Positions 9,459 to 19,989 of a DNA stretch of 64,000 bases are shown one piece after another (the stretch's first letter is position 1; every line of letters starts with the position of its first letter). The stretch spans positions 6,301,485 to 6,365,484 of the forward strand of contig SDUX01000002.1 in the NCBI GenBank assembly GCA_008729055.1, written 5' to 3'. The stretch comes from Pyropia haitanensis (Eukaryota > Rhodophyta > Bangiophyceae > Bangiales > Bangiaceae). The notes beneath the pieces were generated by a model. The model searched no databases and was not told the DNA's origin. It saw only the letters and a list, made by a program, of their open reading frames with translations. A program made the translations under genes and the position numbers.

Positions 9459-12194
9459 GGGTGGTGGTGGTGGCCTAGGGCGATGGGGGAGGAGGGGAGG
9501 GACGGGGAGGGGGGGCCGCACGCGGGTGGGCCGACCAGCACAAACTCCACCGCGCCACGCCGGCGGCGGCCGCGGTCGGTGGGAGCCCCGGCGGAGTGGA
9601 GGGGGGGTACCGGCGTCGCGGCGTCAGGGAGGGCGTGAAAGGTGGGACGCCGGCGGTGTCCCCCTGCTCCCCCGCCGACGCACGGCCGGGCGCTGCAGTT
9701 TTATCCCGCCGCCCGCCGGCCGCCGCCGCCTGCGCGCGCGCCGCGGCGGCCGCCGCCGCGGCAGCAGCAGCAGCAGCAGCGGCGGCGGCGGCAGCGGCAG
9801 CGGCGGCGGTGGCGGTCGTTGCGGGTGCGTCGGCGGCGGCGGCCGCCGCGGCGGAACGGGAGCGCCGGCCGCCGGCGCGGCGCGGCGCGGCGGGGCGAGC
9901 CGCGGCGAGCCGCGGCGCGCCACGGCACGCCGCGGCGCGCCACGCCGCGCTGCGCCGCGCGGCGCGGCGAGCCGATGCGCGGCGGCGTGCGCACGGGTCG
10001 GGGCGGTGTATTCGGACCGATGGTGGCGGGGGCGGGGGGGGGGGGGGAGGGGGGGAACTGTGAGGGAGGGACGGGCGGGGGACCGGCCTCACCCCCCCCC
10101 CGCCCCGCCCCCCCCCGCCCCGCCCCCCCCCGCGCTCGACGCGGATCACCTCGCGCCTCCCAACGCCGCCTCTGCCCTTCTGGCCACGCTGCCACCAGGG
10201 GTGACACCCCCCCCTTCCCCCCCCAGCGCTTCCGGCGGCGCCGCCGGCGGCACGCTGTTGGACGTATCGCCCCGGCGGGGGGGGGAGAGGGGAGCGGTGG
10301 CCCGGCCGCACCCCACGGCCGCACCGCCGGCGGCGGCGGCGGCAGCCGGCCACCCGTCGCTGCCGTGCTGGGCGACGACGGGAGGGGCAGCGCGGGGCAG
10401 GCCGAGGGGATGGAGTTCCGACCCCCAACCCCCCCCCTCCCCCCCCCCCCCCCCCCCGCCGCCGCCCCCGCGCGCGGTCGACCGCGTTGTGCCGGCCGGC
10501 CGCCCCGTTGGCGCCCACCCCCGCCGCCGCCGCCACGTTGCGCGGCGGGCCGCGCCGGCGGCCCGCCGCCGCCGGCGGCCGGCCGCCGGCACGGCCGGTT
10601 GACGGCCGCGTTTGGGCGGGCGCCCGCCGGGGGGGGTGGCGGCGGCGTGGAAAACGGCGGCCGCCGCCGCGCTCGCGCCGGTGGGAGGGGCGTGGGAGGG
10701 GGCGGGGACGGCCGGTGCGGCCGCCCCACCCCCCGCTCCCGGTCTTGACCCCCCCACCCCCCCCCCCCCTTCCACCGCCTCTGTGGCCGACGCGCATCAG
10801 CGCCGCATGGCGGTGGAATGAATGGTGGCGGCGGTGCTTTGCGACTGCGGCCGACAGGGCGGCCGGTGGCTGCTTCCCCCCCCCCGCCCCATCCCGCCCT
10901 CCCCATCCCCTCCTCTCCAGATTCGTGCCACTCTTCCCCTCTCGCCCGCTCCCCGCCTCCCCCCGTCCTGCCTCCTCCTCTGCCCCTCCTCGCCGTCAGC
11001 CGCCCCCGCCCCGACGCGCCGCCACCCCGGTCGGCCGGGCGGCTGACCGCCACGACCCCGCTCTGCTGACGTGGCGCCAGCGAGGGCCCACACCGCCGCC
11101 GCCGCCGGCGACTGCGCGGGCGGGGCAGCGGCCGGAGCGAGGGGGAGGGGGAGGGGCCCCGGCGGTGGCGGCGGTGGCGGCCGCCACCGCCGCGGCGCCG
11201 GCAGGGGCAGCGGCGGTGCGCTAGTCTGTGACGGGTCCTTGGCCGCCCCCTACCCCCGGCCGGAGCAGCGGCGGCGGTCAGCCCACCGGGGCGCAGCGCG
11301 GACACGGTGGCGTCGCTGCCGGTGCGCCCGCGGCGTGTCAGAGGCGGGGAAGCGCGGCGGCGTGGGACGCGGCAGACATGGCGGCCGGCCGCTCTGCCTT
11401 CCCCCTTACGCCTATCGCCCCCCCCCCCTTCTCTAGAGTCCTCCCATCCCGCCTCCCACGGCGGCTGGTCTCCCGCGCCCATCATCCCCTCCATCCCCCT
11501 CTCGCTCTGGATGAGGGGGGGGAAGGACGGCGCCAGAAATCCCCTCTGCTGTGAGGTACTCTTTGGCCGCGCCGCACCCCGCCCCCCCTCCCACCGCCCC
11601 TGCCTCGCCGCGCCCCCACCTCCCGTCCCCGTCTCCCCACGAGCCGTCCACGACCCGCGGCGGCAATCGCCGCACAGGCCCAGCAGTCGCAGCGGGTGGC
11701 CGCCACGACCCGCGCGGCCGCCGCGGAGCGTCCCGCGGGGGACACGCTCCGCCGGCAGCGGGGAGCGCGGGCGAAGCGGGGTGGGCGGGCAAGAGCCGCG
11801 GCAGGGCGGCCGCCGCGTCGGCTCTTCTCCCCCCCCGGCGGCGGCCACGACCGGCGGCGGTGGCACGCGGTGGCGGGCACGGCGCGACGTGCCGCGGCGG
11901 GCGCGGCCAAGGGCGCCGCGGGGTCCCACCCGCCGGGCGGCGAAACGTGTGCGGTGGCCGACGAGAGAAGGGGGGCGGCCGCCTCTGCTCACAGAACACG
12001 GGAGTATCCCGAAAAGCACCGAGAACGTTATAGAAGCCTGGTTGGACTTGATGCAGTAGTTGAGACGTTGGACAGTGCAGAAGCGCGCAGCGAAGTACTG
12101 CTAACTGGGAACACAGGCCTCTCACCGATGTATGACTCAATGAATATGAAGTATCATCAGACGCCCATTGACATCAGAAGATAAATTCTTCAAT
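9459..12194. other. Very GC-rich spacer, no supported gene
   Basis: All six frames are Arg/Pro/Ala/Gly shadows of GCC/GGC repeats and G or C runs. The segment near 9890-9980 is an array of near-palindromic CGCGCC/GGCGCG words able to form hairpins. Composition falls sharply from about 11985, towards the tRNA gene. It must contain the promoter of the minus-strand LPMO-like gene, but no TATA-like element was recognised. Confidence 0.4.
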
Positions 12195-12268
12195 GACGGT
12201 GTAACTCAGTTGGTTAGAGTGTCGTGCTAATAACGCGAAAGTCCAGGGTTCGAGCCCCTGCTCCGTTA
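12195..12268 (+). tRNA. tRNA-Ile (anticodon AAT)
   Basis: A 74-nt cloverleaf can be drawn: acceptor GACGGTG against CTCCGTT (one G-T wobble at the end and one T-T mismatch at the sixth pair), D-stem ACTC/GAGT with loop AGTTGGTTA, anticodon stem TCGTG/CGCGA with loop CTAATAA (anticodon AAT), variable loop AAGTC, and T-arm CAGGG TTCGAGC CCCTG. The discriminator is A. The AAT anticodon, read as inosine-AU, is typical of eukaryotic isoleucine tRNAs. No intron is present. The T-T acceptor mismatch is unusual but all other stems pair. Confidence 0.9.
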
Positions 12269-12277
12269 CGTTTCCTC

Positions 12278-12292
12278 TTTTTTCTTTTTTTT
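12278..12292 (+). terminator. Pol III terminator of tRNA-Ile
   Basis: Two T-runs (T6 at 12278-12283 and T8 at 12285-12292) begin 10 nt after the tRNA-Ile gene, the normal signal for RNA polymerase III release. Confidence 0.8.
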
Positions 12293-13100
12293 CACTGACG
12301 CATGGTCGAGTTGTACGTTTTTGGCCGTTCCTTGACGACTGGGGGGTGAGGGGGGGTGGGGTGCACCCCCCCATCGCTTTTGTTTGGTCTCGAGAGGCGG
12401 GATGGCGGCGGATCGGGCGATTGTTGTGTCTGTAGCGCGCGGCGTCGACGCGATGGTCGACGTCGCGGTCGGGCCGGCGTCGAAAACGAATTTTTGGCGC
12501 CGGTCCGAGCTATTGACAGCGGTTTTCGAGATGATTTGGGCCCATCAGGTGTGGACGTTTGGGGTTTCCTCACTGTCGGCACCCGACTTTTCGGCCTTTG
12601 CGCGCGCTGCTGCGAGCTGTTTACGTGACGGCGCTTCCCCCTGCGAGGGGGGCGGGCGCTACGACTTTGGCGGCCCCCTGGGGCCCCCCAGGGGGTGCGT
12701 AGCCGAAGCTGGCGGTGCGGCTGGGTCGGCCCCGCCCCCCTCTACGGGGTGCACGGGGCCACCGCCCGCGGGGGCGGCGGCACCCGCCGCTGCGGCGGCG
12801 GAGGGCGCTGGGCGGCCGGGCACGTCCGCCCTCCTGTCTGCCTGTGCGGCGGTGGCGGCGTCCTCCCGCGCCGCGGGCGCCCGGGCGGCGGTTGGCGGTC
12901 GTGCTGCGTCCGCCGGCGGTGCTGTGGGCGGCTGCGGCGTGGCGGGTGCGGCGGGTGCGGCGGCTGTGCTGGGCGACGTGGCGCCGGCCGTCGCCGGCCG
13001 CGCTGCCCGCGTGATTGCGGTCGCTGTCGCATGGCGTGCTCTCAAATATAGACGTCAACCGGTCAACGTGATCATGACCAGATGTCTAGTAACATTTGAA
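12293..13100. other. Inter-tRNA spacer with an open plus frame
   Basis: A plus-strand frame is open through 12384-13160 and starts with a fairly balanced segment (SVARGVDAMVDVAV), then turns Ala/Gly-rich and runs into the tRNA-Asn gene, so it is unlikely to be a real CDS as drawn. A short perfect inverted repeat, CCCCCTGG against CCAGGGGG, lies at 12674-12695. Confidence 0.4.
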
Positions 13101-13110
13101 ATATATACAA
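13101..13110 (+). promoter_or_regulatory. TATA-like element upstream of tRNA-Asn
   Basis: AATATATACA lies 28-37 nt before the first base of the tRNA-Asn gene, in an otherwise GC-rich region. Plant and some algal tRNA genes carry such upstream TATA-like elements that help place RNA polymerase III. Confidence 0.4.
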
Positions 13111-13137
13111 GCTTCATCAGTCTCGTCGCAGCGATTT

Positions 13138-13211
13138 GCTCTGGTGGCTTAGTTGGTTAAAGCGTCAGATTGTTAATCTGAAAATCGTGAGTTCAAGTCT
13201 CACCCGGAGCG
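13138..13211 (+). tRNA. tRNA-Asn (anticodon GTT)
   Basis: A 74-nt cloverleaf with complete stems: acceptor GCTCTGG/CCGGAGC (one T-G wobble), D-stem GCTT/AAGC with loop AGTTGGTTA, anticodon stem TCAGA/TCTGA with loop TTGTTAA (anticodon GTT), variable loop AAATC, and T-arm GTGAG TTCAAGT CTCAC. The discriminator base is G. No intron. A short T5 run follows a few bases downstream. Confidence 0.95.
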
Positions 13212-14368
13212 TTCCCTTTTTGCCGCGCAACGGCTTGTGCACTACGTGCGGCTATCTAACCCACGGCAGACATGTCTCGCTCTCCACACACGCAGTTGCA
13301 ATAATGGTATTGCTAAGAGAGAGGGGCCTCGGTGACGTACCCTTGACGTTCGCGAGTGGACATGACTGCCTCCCAAAGCTGCTTGGGTGCTGACACCAGC
13401 GCGGGCTAGCCGCGGGTACGCGGCGACACCAATTGAACCCCAGCGAACATGACCGGATGCGCAAGGTCGTCGACATCTTGCGAGTCTGGGGGGAGGGTGC
13501 GGCTACGGCAGCGGAGGGCAGGGTCATCGGGGATGCCAAGCAGCATCGTAGAAGAGATTGATTGCGTCGTAGACAGTGCCAGGTAGCCTTCTCGGAAGGG
13601 TTCATGGCCTGTTCCGACGAGGCGAGTGGCCTCGCCTGTGATGAGCGGGCTATCGAGGGGCAGGTTGCCGATCTGAGGCGCCCACCCGACCTCCAATGAC
13701 GCCGCGCGCCTCCCCAGCTACGCCGCCCACGCCCCCAAACGTCGCTGCCCTCCCCCTCCGACGACGCCGCTCTCCCTCTCCGACGACGTCGCTCGCCGGG
13801 AGGGGGGAGTCTGGAGAGCGGAGTCACCCTTCCATTACACGTACTGTACTCCGGGCGAGAGGGGAAAGTTCTATGAGCTGCAATTGATTCAGCAGACTTG
13901 GAACGCACGGGGCAAATCCGGGCGCCACGTGCATTGCGAACTTTGGCTCTCGGTGTGGAGAGTGGCGTCAACTACATGCGACGGCACTCAAGTGGCTGCC
14001 AGCGCATGCGAGGACACGACGGCGACGCCAACCGCCACCGTGCTTGTGTCCCTCGCCCGCCACGCCGGGCGTCAGCCGGCTTCCGTCTTCCGCCGGGCCT
14101 CCAAGCGGCCTTCCTGCGTTGTCCGTCTCTCCTTGTACCGCACCTCATTTGACGACTCGTCCCGCGCTTCCTCATCTCCTGTGGGGGGGAGGGGGGGAGG
14201 GGCGTGACGGGTGAGGAAACGGCGGACTAGATTCGCACTCCCTGCGGCGGCGGCAGCTCCACTTCCGTCGGTGCTTTGGGTTCGCAGTGCTTTTGCCACT
14301 GACTCGGGCAGCTGCTCGTACGGCGCTTATCTCTTCGTTTTCCCGTTTTGCGTCCTTCGTCGACAGGC
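13212..14368. other. Spacer upstream of the PUR-alpha-like gene
   Basis: No convincing gene on either strand. Composition is lower in GC than the coding exons. The right end should hold the promoter and 5' UTR of the PUR gene; a pyrimidine-rich tract ending CGACAG directly before its ATG could be a 3' splice site of a 5' UTR intron. Confidence 0.4.
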
Positions 14369-14925
14369 ATGTCGGGCTCGTATGGGCGTCCTGGCAGCCA
14401 TGGCGGCTATGGCGGCGGCGGCGGCTATGGTGGCGTCGGCAGCGGCCTTGGCGGCCCCGATGCCGGCAGTGTCGGTGGCTATGGGCCTCCAGGCGGAGGT
14501 ACGGGCTATGGCGGAGGCAACGGCGGCGGCGCCGTCGGTTATGGAGCTGGGGCTGGGGGGGGGCTGGGCGGCGCCGGTGGCGGCGCCGGTGGCTATGGCG
14601 GCGCCCCCCTGCCGGCAGGCGGCTATGGGGGCGGACCGGGAATGGGCGTTGGGGGTGGTGGCGGCGGCTATGGCGGAGGGGGCCCAGGGCCCGCGTACGG
14701 TGGGGGCGTTGGCTCTGCGGCGGGGGGGTACCTGCGTGGCGGCGCTGCCGCGCACGCTGCCGTCGGGCCGGGTGGGGGCGGGGGGTATGGGGCGGGCCTC
14801 GGCGTGGGCGGTGGTGTGGGGGGGGTGTTGAACGGGTCTGGGGGACTGGCCCCGCGTGGTGGTGGCGCGGGAGGGGCTCTGGCGGGGGGGGGCAGCACCA
14901 GCGGCGGCGGTAGTAACGGTGGCGG

Positions 14926-14959
<34 letters not shown>

Positions 14960-16390
14960 AGTGGCTATGGCGGCAACGGTGGTGGTGGGTACGGCGGCGG
15001 CGGCGGTGGCGCCGGCGGCGGGTATGGCAGTGGCGTCGTTGGCGGCGGCAGCGGCGGCGGCGGTGGCGGCGGTGGCGGCGGTGGCGGCGGTGGCGGCGGT
15101 GGCGGCGGTGGTGGCGGTGGTGGCGGCGGTGGCGGCGGCGGTGGCGGTGGGGTGTGGCGGGAGCTGGCAAGCCGCACCCTAGCGCTCGGCACCAAGCGTC
15201 TCTTCATCGATGTGCGGATCAACCACCGAGGTCCTTTTGTCAAGATAGCCGAGGCGGACCACGCGTCGGGGCATCGGACCAAGGTGGTATTTCCGGCGCT
15301 CATGTGGCCGGCGCTGGTTGCGTGCCTCCGTCGTGTGGCTGAGCGGGAGGCGTCGCTGCCACCGGAGGGGACAGCCACCCCGGCGGTCACGCCGGCGGTG
15401 GCAGGGGAGGGGAGCGCGCTGGCTGGGGGGGCTCTTGACACGGAGGGTCCTGCTGTAGGGAGTGCGGCGGCCGTCGGCTCGGTCAATGCTGGTGGTGCCG
15501 CGCCTGCCGATTCGGTGGGCGGCGTCCCTGCCGCGTCGGTCACCGTGCCGGCCGCGGGGTCCACCTCCACACTATCGTCGGCCGGGGGAGTTGCGGCCGC
15601 CCCAGCGCCCCCTCACCCCCACGCCTATGGTCGGCCGCCGCCGCCATCCACGCTCTCTTCTGAGACTCTCCGCTCTGAAGACGGCCGCCGCTGGTGGTAT
15701 GTTGACCACATGTCGAACGCCAAGGGCCGCTACGTCAAACTCACTGAGGCTGTCCCCGTACGCGTGAGTGTGTATGTGCCCGCCTCGGGGGTAGGCTCGT
15801 TTGTGGAGTCCCTGAGCGCGGCACTCACGGCTGCCGCACCAGAGGTGGCGGCCCACGAGCCGGGGGGCGGTGGAGAGGCTGCCGTTGCCGGCAGCGGTGG
15901 TGGCGGATATGGCGGCGCGCCCGGGGTGGACGGTCGCAGCGCGGGGGGTGGTGGGTATGGTGGCGGCGCGGGGGCCGTCCGCTCGACAATCGCCGGGGGC
16001 GGGGTACGTGGCAATGGCTACGCCGGCCGCGCTCTCCCCGTGGCGGTACGCGGGGTGGGCACCGACGGGGGAGGCGGCGGCGGTGATAGTGGCCGCGGCG
16101 GTGACGATGGCAACGGGGTGGACGGCGGTGGCGACGGCGACGGCGGCGGCGGCGTCGGCGGCGGTGACGGCGACGGCGACTTCGCGAGCCGGGAGCTGCG
16201 CCTTGAGTTTAAGCGCTTCTTTTTTGACGTGGAGGCCCGCTCCGCCGCGGGCGACACCTTCCTCCGCCTGTCGGAGGTCACTCGCCATGGGCGGTCCAAG
16301 CTCGTGCTGCCCGTCAGCACGTGGAAGCCGATGCGGGACATCCTCGACGTGTACATCCGCCACGCGGAGCGGCAGGGGCTGTTTGAGTAG
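14369..16390 (+). CDS. PUR-alpha-family nucleic-acid-binding protein with three PUR repeats
   Basis: A single exon of 673 residues. The ATG at 14369 (MSGSYGRPGSHGG) was chosen because the frame upstream has only a TTG start and a likely splice acceptor. Residues 1-261 are almost entirely Gly with Tyr/Ser/Pro. PUR repeat I starts at residue 262 (VWRELASRTLALGTKRLFID, then GPFVKIAE and TKVVFPA). PUR repeat II is near residues 430-495 (GRRWWYVDHMSN, GRYVKLTE). PUR repeat III is at about 603-670 (LRLEFKRFFFDVEAR, RSKLVLPVSTWKPM). PUR proteins bind purine-rich single-stranded DNA and RNA and act in transcription, replication and mRNA transport; repeats I and II form the nucleic-acid-binding unit and III dimerises. 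Usual family length is about 300 residues; the excess is Gly-rich linkers. Confidence 0.9.
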
Positions 16391-17036
16391 AAGCTAAGCA
16401 GGCGGCGTGGGGGGCGGCGGGACGGCAGGACCGGGGGGGCAGGTGGAGGTTTGGGGGGGCTGGCCATTGGGCGGCGTGGCCCGAGCCGCCTGTGGGATGC
16501 AGGTGTCTGGGGTTGGGTCCCGCGCGCGCACGCGGCGGGCGTCGGCGCTAGGAGCGGGAGTTGTGGGGGGGAGCAATGGGGGCGGCCACCATGGGGTCCG
16601 ACCGTGTGCTGTTTTTTTTTTTTTTGTATGTGTGTGACATTGGGTTTTGTGCTGTTTTTTGTCCGCGTGGGTGGCGCGGGAGTGCTTGGTATTGCTGCAG
16701 GGGCTGCGGGAGGAGGGGCACGGGGTAAGAAGGGGCGTCGTAGGCCGGTCGGCGCGCACCGCAGCGTCGGTGGTGGTGGCTGGCGGTTATGTTCTCTGCT
16801 GCCCAGCGGGGCGGGGAGGGCTGCCGCGGGGGGGAGCGGGGAGGGGTGGGGGACACGAGCGCGGCGGTGCAGAGCGGCGCCCGGAAGACAAGAAACGACC
16901 CGCTTTGCACACTCGTCCACGTCCGGCCTGCCCTCGCACCCTTTCCGTCGGCGCCTTTTGCGTACCACTCCCCACTCTCGCCAGCACCTCGGCCGCTGGA
17001 GAGCAGTTCAGAGATCGCGTGCAAGACCAATATGAC
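16391..17036. other. Spacer downstream of the PUR gene
   Basis: Contains the probable 3' UTR, a T13 run at about 16612-16624, and no supported gene. The right half is less GC-rich. Confidence 0.4.
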
Positions 17037-17642
17037 CTACAGATGAAGCAACGTTGCGTGTGACCTTGACTCCTGCCGGACCACAACGCAACAGAAAATA
17101 AAAAAAAGAGGCGTCCTGCCACCAGAGCTTGGCCGCGTAGTCACAGTTGTCGGAGAACGAGTGGCTGGCCACCACTCTGGCACGTGCCGGAGCTCCCGTC
17201 GACAGACGCCACGATCGTGGGCGTCGCCTGCTGCTCCCCACACAGGCAGCTGCAGCCGCACCCGAGGTTGATCCCAGAGAGGCAGCTGCTGCCGCGTCGG
17301 GTGTGCTAACGCCCTGTTGCGTGATGCGAAACGCGATGAGGGTGGCAAAGATATGGGCAACCGCCCAATCGCCCGCACCGAGTAGAGCCAAGAGCGCGTA
17401 CGCGTCTGCTCAGCCGCACCAAACGTGGGCATGACGCTGCTGCAGTGGTGGCGTCGACGTGACACGCCGCCGCCGCCGAGGCACGAGACCCCGACGGCCA
17501 CCACATCCACGACCACACCGCCCGCGTCCACGCCCGCCGCGCCTCCACCGCCCACCCCACACGCAGCCGCGCACGCCACCAGCTGCGCGGCGCCCTCCAG
17601 CACCATGCCCGCGGAAAACGGGCACCCGTTGGACACCACCAC
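17037..17642 (-). CDS. Possible multi-pass membrane protein (weak)
   Basis: Two minus-strand frames give hydrophobic, non-repetitive segments: an N-terminal one (MVLEGAAQLVACAAACGVG, near 17600, continuing with GVVVDVVAVGVSCL) and a second in another frame (ALLALLGAGDWAVAHIFATL, near 17390-17330). The second frame is preceded by a stop, so an intron ending at AGCAG near 17412 would be needed. Together they would resemble a small tetraspan protein, but neither splice donor nor family is certain. Confidence 0.25.
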   Translation of the reverse strand: MVVSNGCPFSAGMVLEGAAQLVACAAACGVGGGGAAGVDAGGVVVDVVAVGVSCLGGGGVSRRRHHCSSVMPTFGAAEQTRTRSWLYSVRAIGRLPISLPPSSRFASRNRALAHPTRQQLPLWDQPRVRLQLPVWGAAGDAHDRGVCRRELRHVPEWWPATRSPTTVTTRPSSGGRTPLFFIFCCVVVRQESRSHATLLHL

Positions 17643-19053
17643 AGCCCGCAGGGAAGGCCGCGTACGACCGCGCCGAGCCGTCGCCGCCCGTCCCAGTCAC
17701 GCATCCGGCGTCGCGCTCGTGGCTCTTCCCCGCGCCGCCGCCACGCCCCCCCCGTCCGCCGCTGCCGCCGCCCGTTTTTTTTTCCGCAACTCCTCATTCC
17801 GCGGCCGCCGCCGCCACGGAACGGGACCGGCGTTGCCGCGGCTGGACGATGCGGCGGCGGCGGCGGCGGCGGTGGCGGCGGCGGTGGCGGCGGCGGCGAC
17901 GGTCGCGGCTGCCTCGCGTCAGCGGTGGCCGTCGACGACCCCATCGGCAGACAATGGACGCCGTCCGTCCATGGTGGGGGGGTGGGCCTGGCAGGCCCTC
18001 GGGCGGGGGTATGTTCCACTGCCGTCGGCGGGTGGTAGGCAGCGGACGTGGAGGGACGATCCGCGCGGTGACGGCGGTGGTGGTGGCAATCGTGGCGGTG
18101 GCGGTGGCGGTGGTGGTGGTGGCAATCGTGGTGGTGGCGGTGACGGTGGTGGTGGTGGCGGTGGTGGCGGTGGTAGCGGTGGTGGAGGTGGTGGCAGGGG
18201 TAGGGACAGGGATGGGGGCGGTTGGTCGAGGGGGCGGGTCACAGCCGGCGCGGCCGGGAATCGCGTCGGCTCCACATCTCCCCAGCGCACATTGGCTGCC
18301 GCCGCCACCGTCGGTCGGGCGCCCCGCGGCGGGCGCGCCGCCCCAGCCGCCGCGCCCCGTACGCGGCAGCGTCGGCGCGCCCGCCATGGCGGGCGGCCGC
18401 CCTCCCGCGGCGGGCGCCCGCACCCCCCCCCCCCCCCCCGCCGCGCCGTGCGCCACCCCCCCGCCGCCGCCGCGTGTCCGCGGCCGCCCCCCCCCGCGGC
18501 GGCTCGTACCCGCCGTCGCCGCGGCGGGCGCTCCCCCCCCCCGCACGCGCGGCGCACCTGCATGGCCGCACCGCCGGCGCGGCGGCGGCCGCGGCGGCCG
18601 CCGCGCGCGCCACCGTCGCGCGCGCGGCGGGGCGGGGGCGGGCGGGCGGGCGACGGCGGCGGCGGGCGCACCACCGCGGCCACCCGACGGGGCGTCGGCA
18701 GCCGCCGCGGCGGCGCGGAGGACCGGGGGGGGGGAGGCATCCGCCGGGTGGGCCCCCCGAGGGGGGGGCCCCCCCGCCCGCGCTGCGGCCGCCGCCGCGC
18801 GCCGCCGCCGCCGTCCGCGTCGCCACCCGGCCGCGGCGCTGCCCAGGCACCGCCGCGGCGGTGCCGGCGCGGCCGACGGCGGGGTCCCCCGCGGCGCGCC
18901 GCCCGCGTCCTTGCACCGGGCGGGGGTCGCCCGCCCCGCCGCGGGCACACGCGTCGCCCACCGCCGGCGGGCGTGGCGCGCCGCCGCGGCGGCGGCGGCG
19001 ACAGCCGCGGCGGCGGCGACAGCCGCGGCGGTGACCGCCGCCGCCACGCCGAC

Positions 19054-19095
<42 letters not shown>

Positions 19096-19139
19096 TGCCG
19101 CCACCGCCGCGGCGGCGGCGGCGGCGGGCCAGCCCTACC
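17643..19139. other. GGC/GCC/GGT repeat-rich tract
   Basis: Several long overlapping frames exist on both strands, all low-complexity. A plus-strand frame with GGGNRGGGG blocks (18060-18190) or the frame that enters the exon at 19140 may be coding, but start and exon limits cannot be set from sequence. Confidence 0.35.
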
Positions 19140-19989
19140 CCGCCGCCGCGGCGCGGCGGGTGTGTGCCGCCCGCCGCCGCCGCCGGTGGCGGTACGCTGG
19201 CGTCGACGCGCGCGTGCGTGGGGTGGTGGCGGAGCACCTGTCCGCCATGGCCGCGTCGGACATTCCGCGGCTGATGGCGCAGCACCCGTACGTGGAGGTG
19301 GGGGGGGGGGGGGGGGGGGGGAGGTGGGGCGGGGGAGGTTGGCTGGGAGGGTGAAGAGGGGAAAGGGTCGGGGGTAATGGAGGGGGGGGGGAGCGCGTGC
19401 GGAGGGGAGCCCCCCGTTGGGTGCGCGTTTGGTGCGCTCGGCGCTGTGCCGGTGGGTGGGGGTGGCGTCGGTGGGCGGCGAGTGGGGAGCGCCGGCTACC
19501 CGCCGGCGGGGAGGATACCCGACTGACCCGCCGCTGCTCGTGGCGTCGTGCCCGCGCGCCCGGGGTGTTCACCTGGGCCTTGTCCGCCGCCCTCTCCCCC
19601 CCACACTCACGTTGGTACCACCCACGACTTGGCACCGCCCCCCCCCACCCCCACCCCCCCCCCCCCCCCCCACTACCCCCCGCCACAGGCCCAACGTGCT
19701 CGTCATCCACCCCGGCGGCGCGAGCCGCACCGGCCGCCCCGCCGTCCGGCACTTTTTTTTTTCGCCCGCGTCTGCGCGACGGGCCGGCCGCGGCGGCTGC
19801 CGCCGTTCCGCGTCACCGCCGCGTCCGCGGCCCCGCGTCGGCACCGCCCCGGTTGTGCGGTGCGAGCTGACGGCGCCCGCGCTCGCGCGGCGGCCGTACC
19901 GGCGGGCGGCCGCGTATGGGGTGGTGGGCGAGCGGCTGGTCGCCGCGGTCGGCCCGGTTGACCCGGCGGGGTTGGCGGGGAAGGCGTAG
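19140..19989 (+). CDS. Unrecognised protein, 3' two exons, 5' end not located
   Basis: The penultimate exon ends at 19287 with a strong donor GTACGT; the last exon is 19689-19989 after a C-rich tract ending CCACAG. The join is in phase and reads ARVRGVVAEHLSAMAASDIP then LMAQHPPNVLVIHPGG, changing from Ala-repeat to well-mixed protein. The C-terminus is AAYGVVGERLVAAVGP and ends in TAG. The frame is open upstream to 17459, through Ala-rich repeats, so the true start is unknown. The alternation of helix and beta-like segments superficially recalls the small L51/S25/CI-B8 thioredoxin-like proteins, but no diagnostic residues are seen and no function is assigned. Confidence 0.45.

Noticed and set aside
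9701..12019. A 772-codon minus-strand open frame
   Set aside because: It is Arg/Gly/Pro-rich throughout, has no mixed segment and lies over G/C runs; in this GC content such frames occur by chance.
12674..12695. CCCCCTGG...CCAGGGGG inverted repeat as a terminator or element end
   Set aside because: Short G/C palindromes are expected often in this base composition and nothing else marks it.
12384..13160. 258-codon plus frame between the two tRNA genes
   Set aside because: It runs into the tRNA-Asn gene and loses balanced composition after about 80 residues; no domain.
17037..17642. CASP/MARVEL-type tetraspan family assignment
   Set aside because: Hydrophobic segments lie in different frames with no sure splice site and the diagnostic residues are not seen.
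17459..19130. Hydrophobic-looking Val-rich stretch on plus (VVVAIVAVAVAVVVVAIVVV)
   Set aside because: It is the out-of-frame translation of a GGT/GGC repeat that reads Gly/Asn/Arg in the next frame, not a membrane helix.
19140..19989. Assignment as an L51/S25/CI-B8 (mitochondrial ribosomal or complex I) protein
   Set aside because: Only a loose resemblance around the exon junction; no diagnostic residues and a long unrelated C-terminus.
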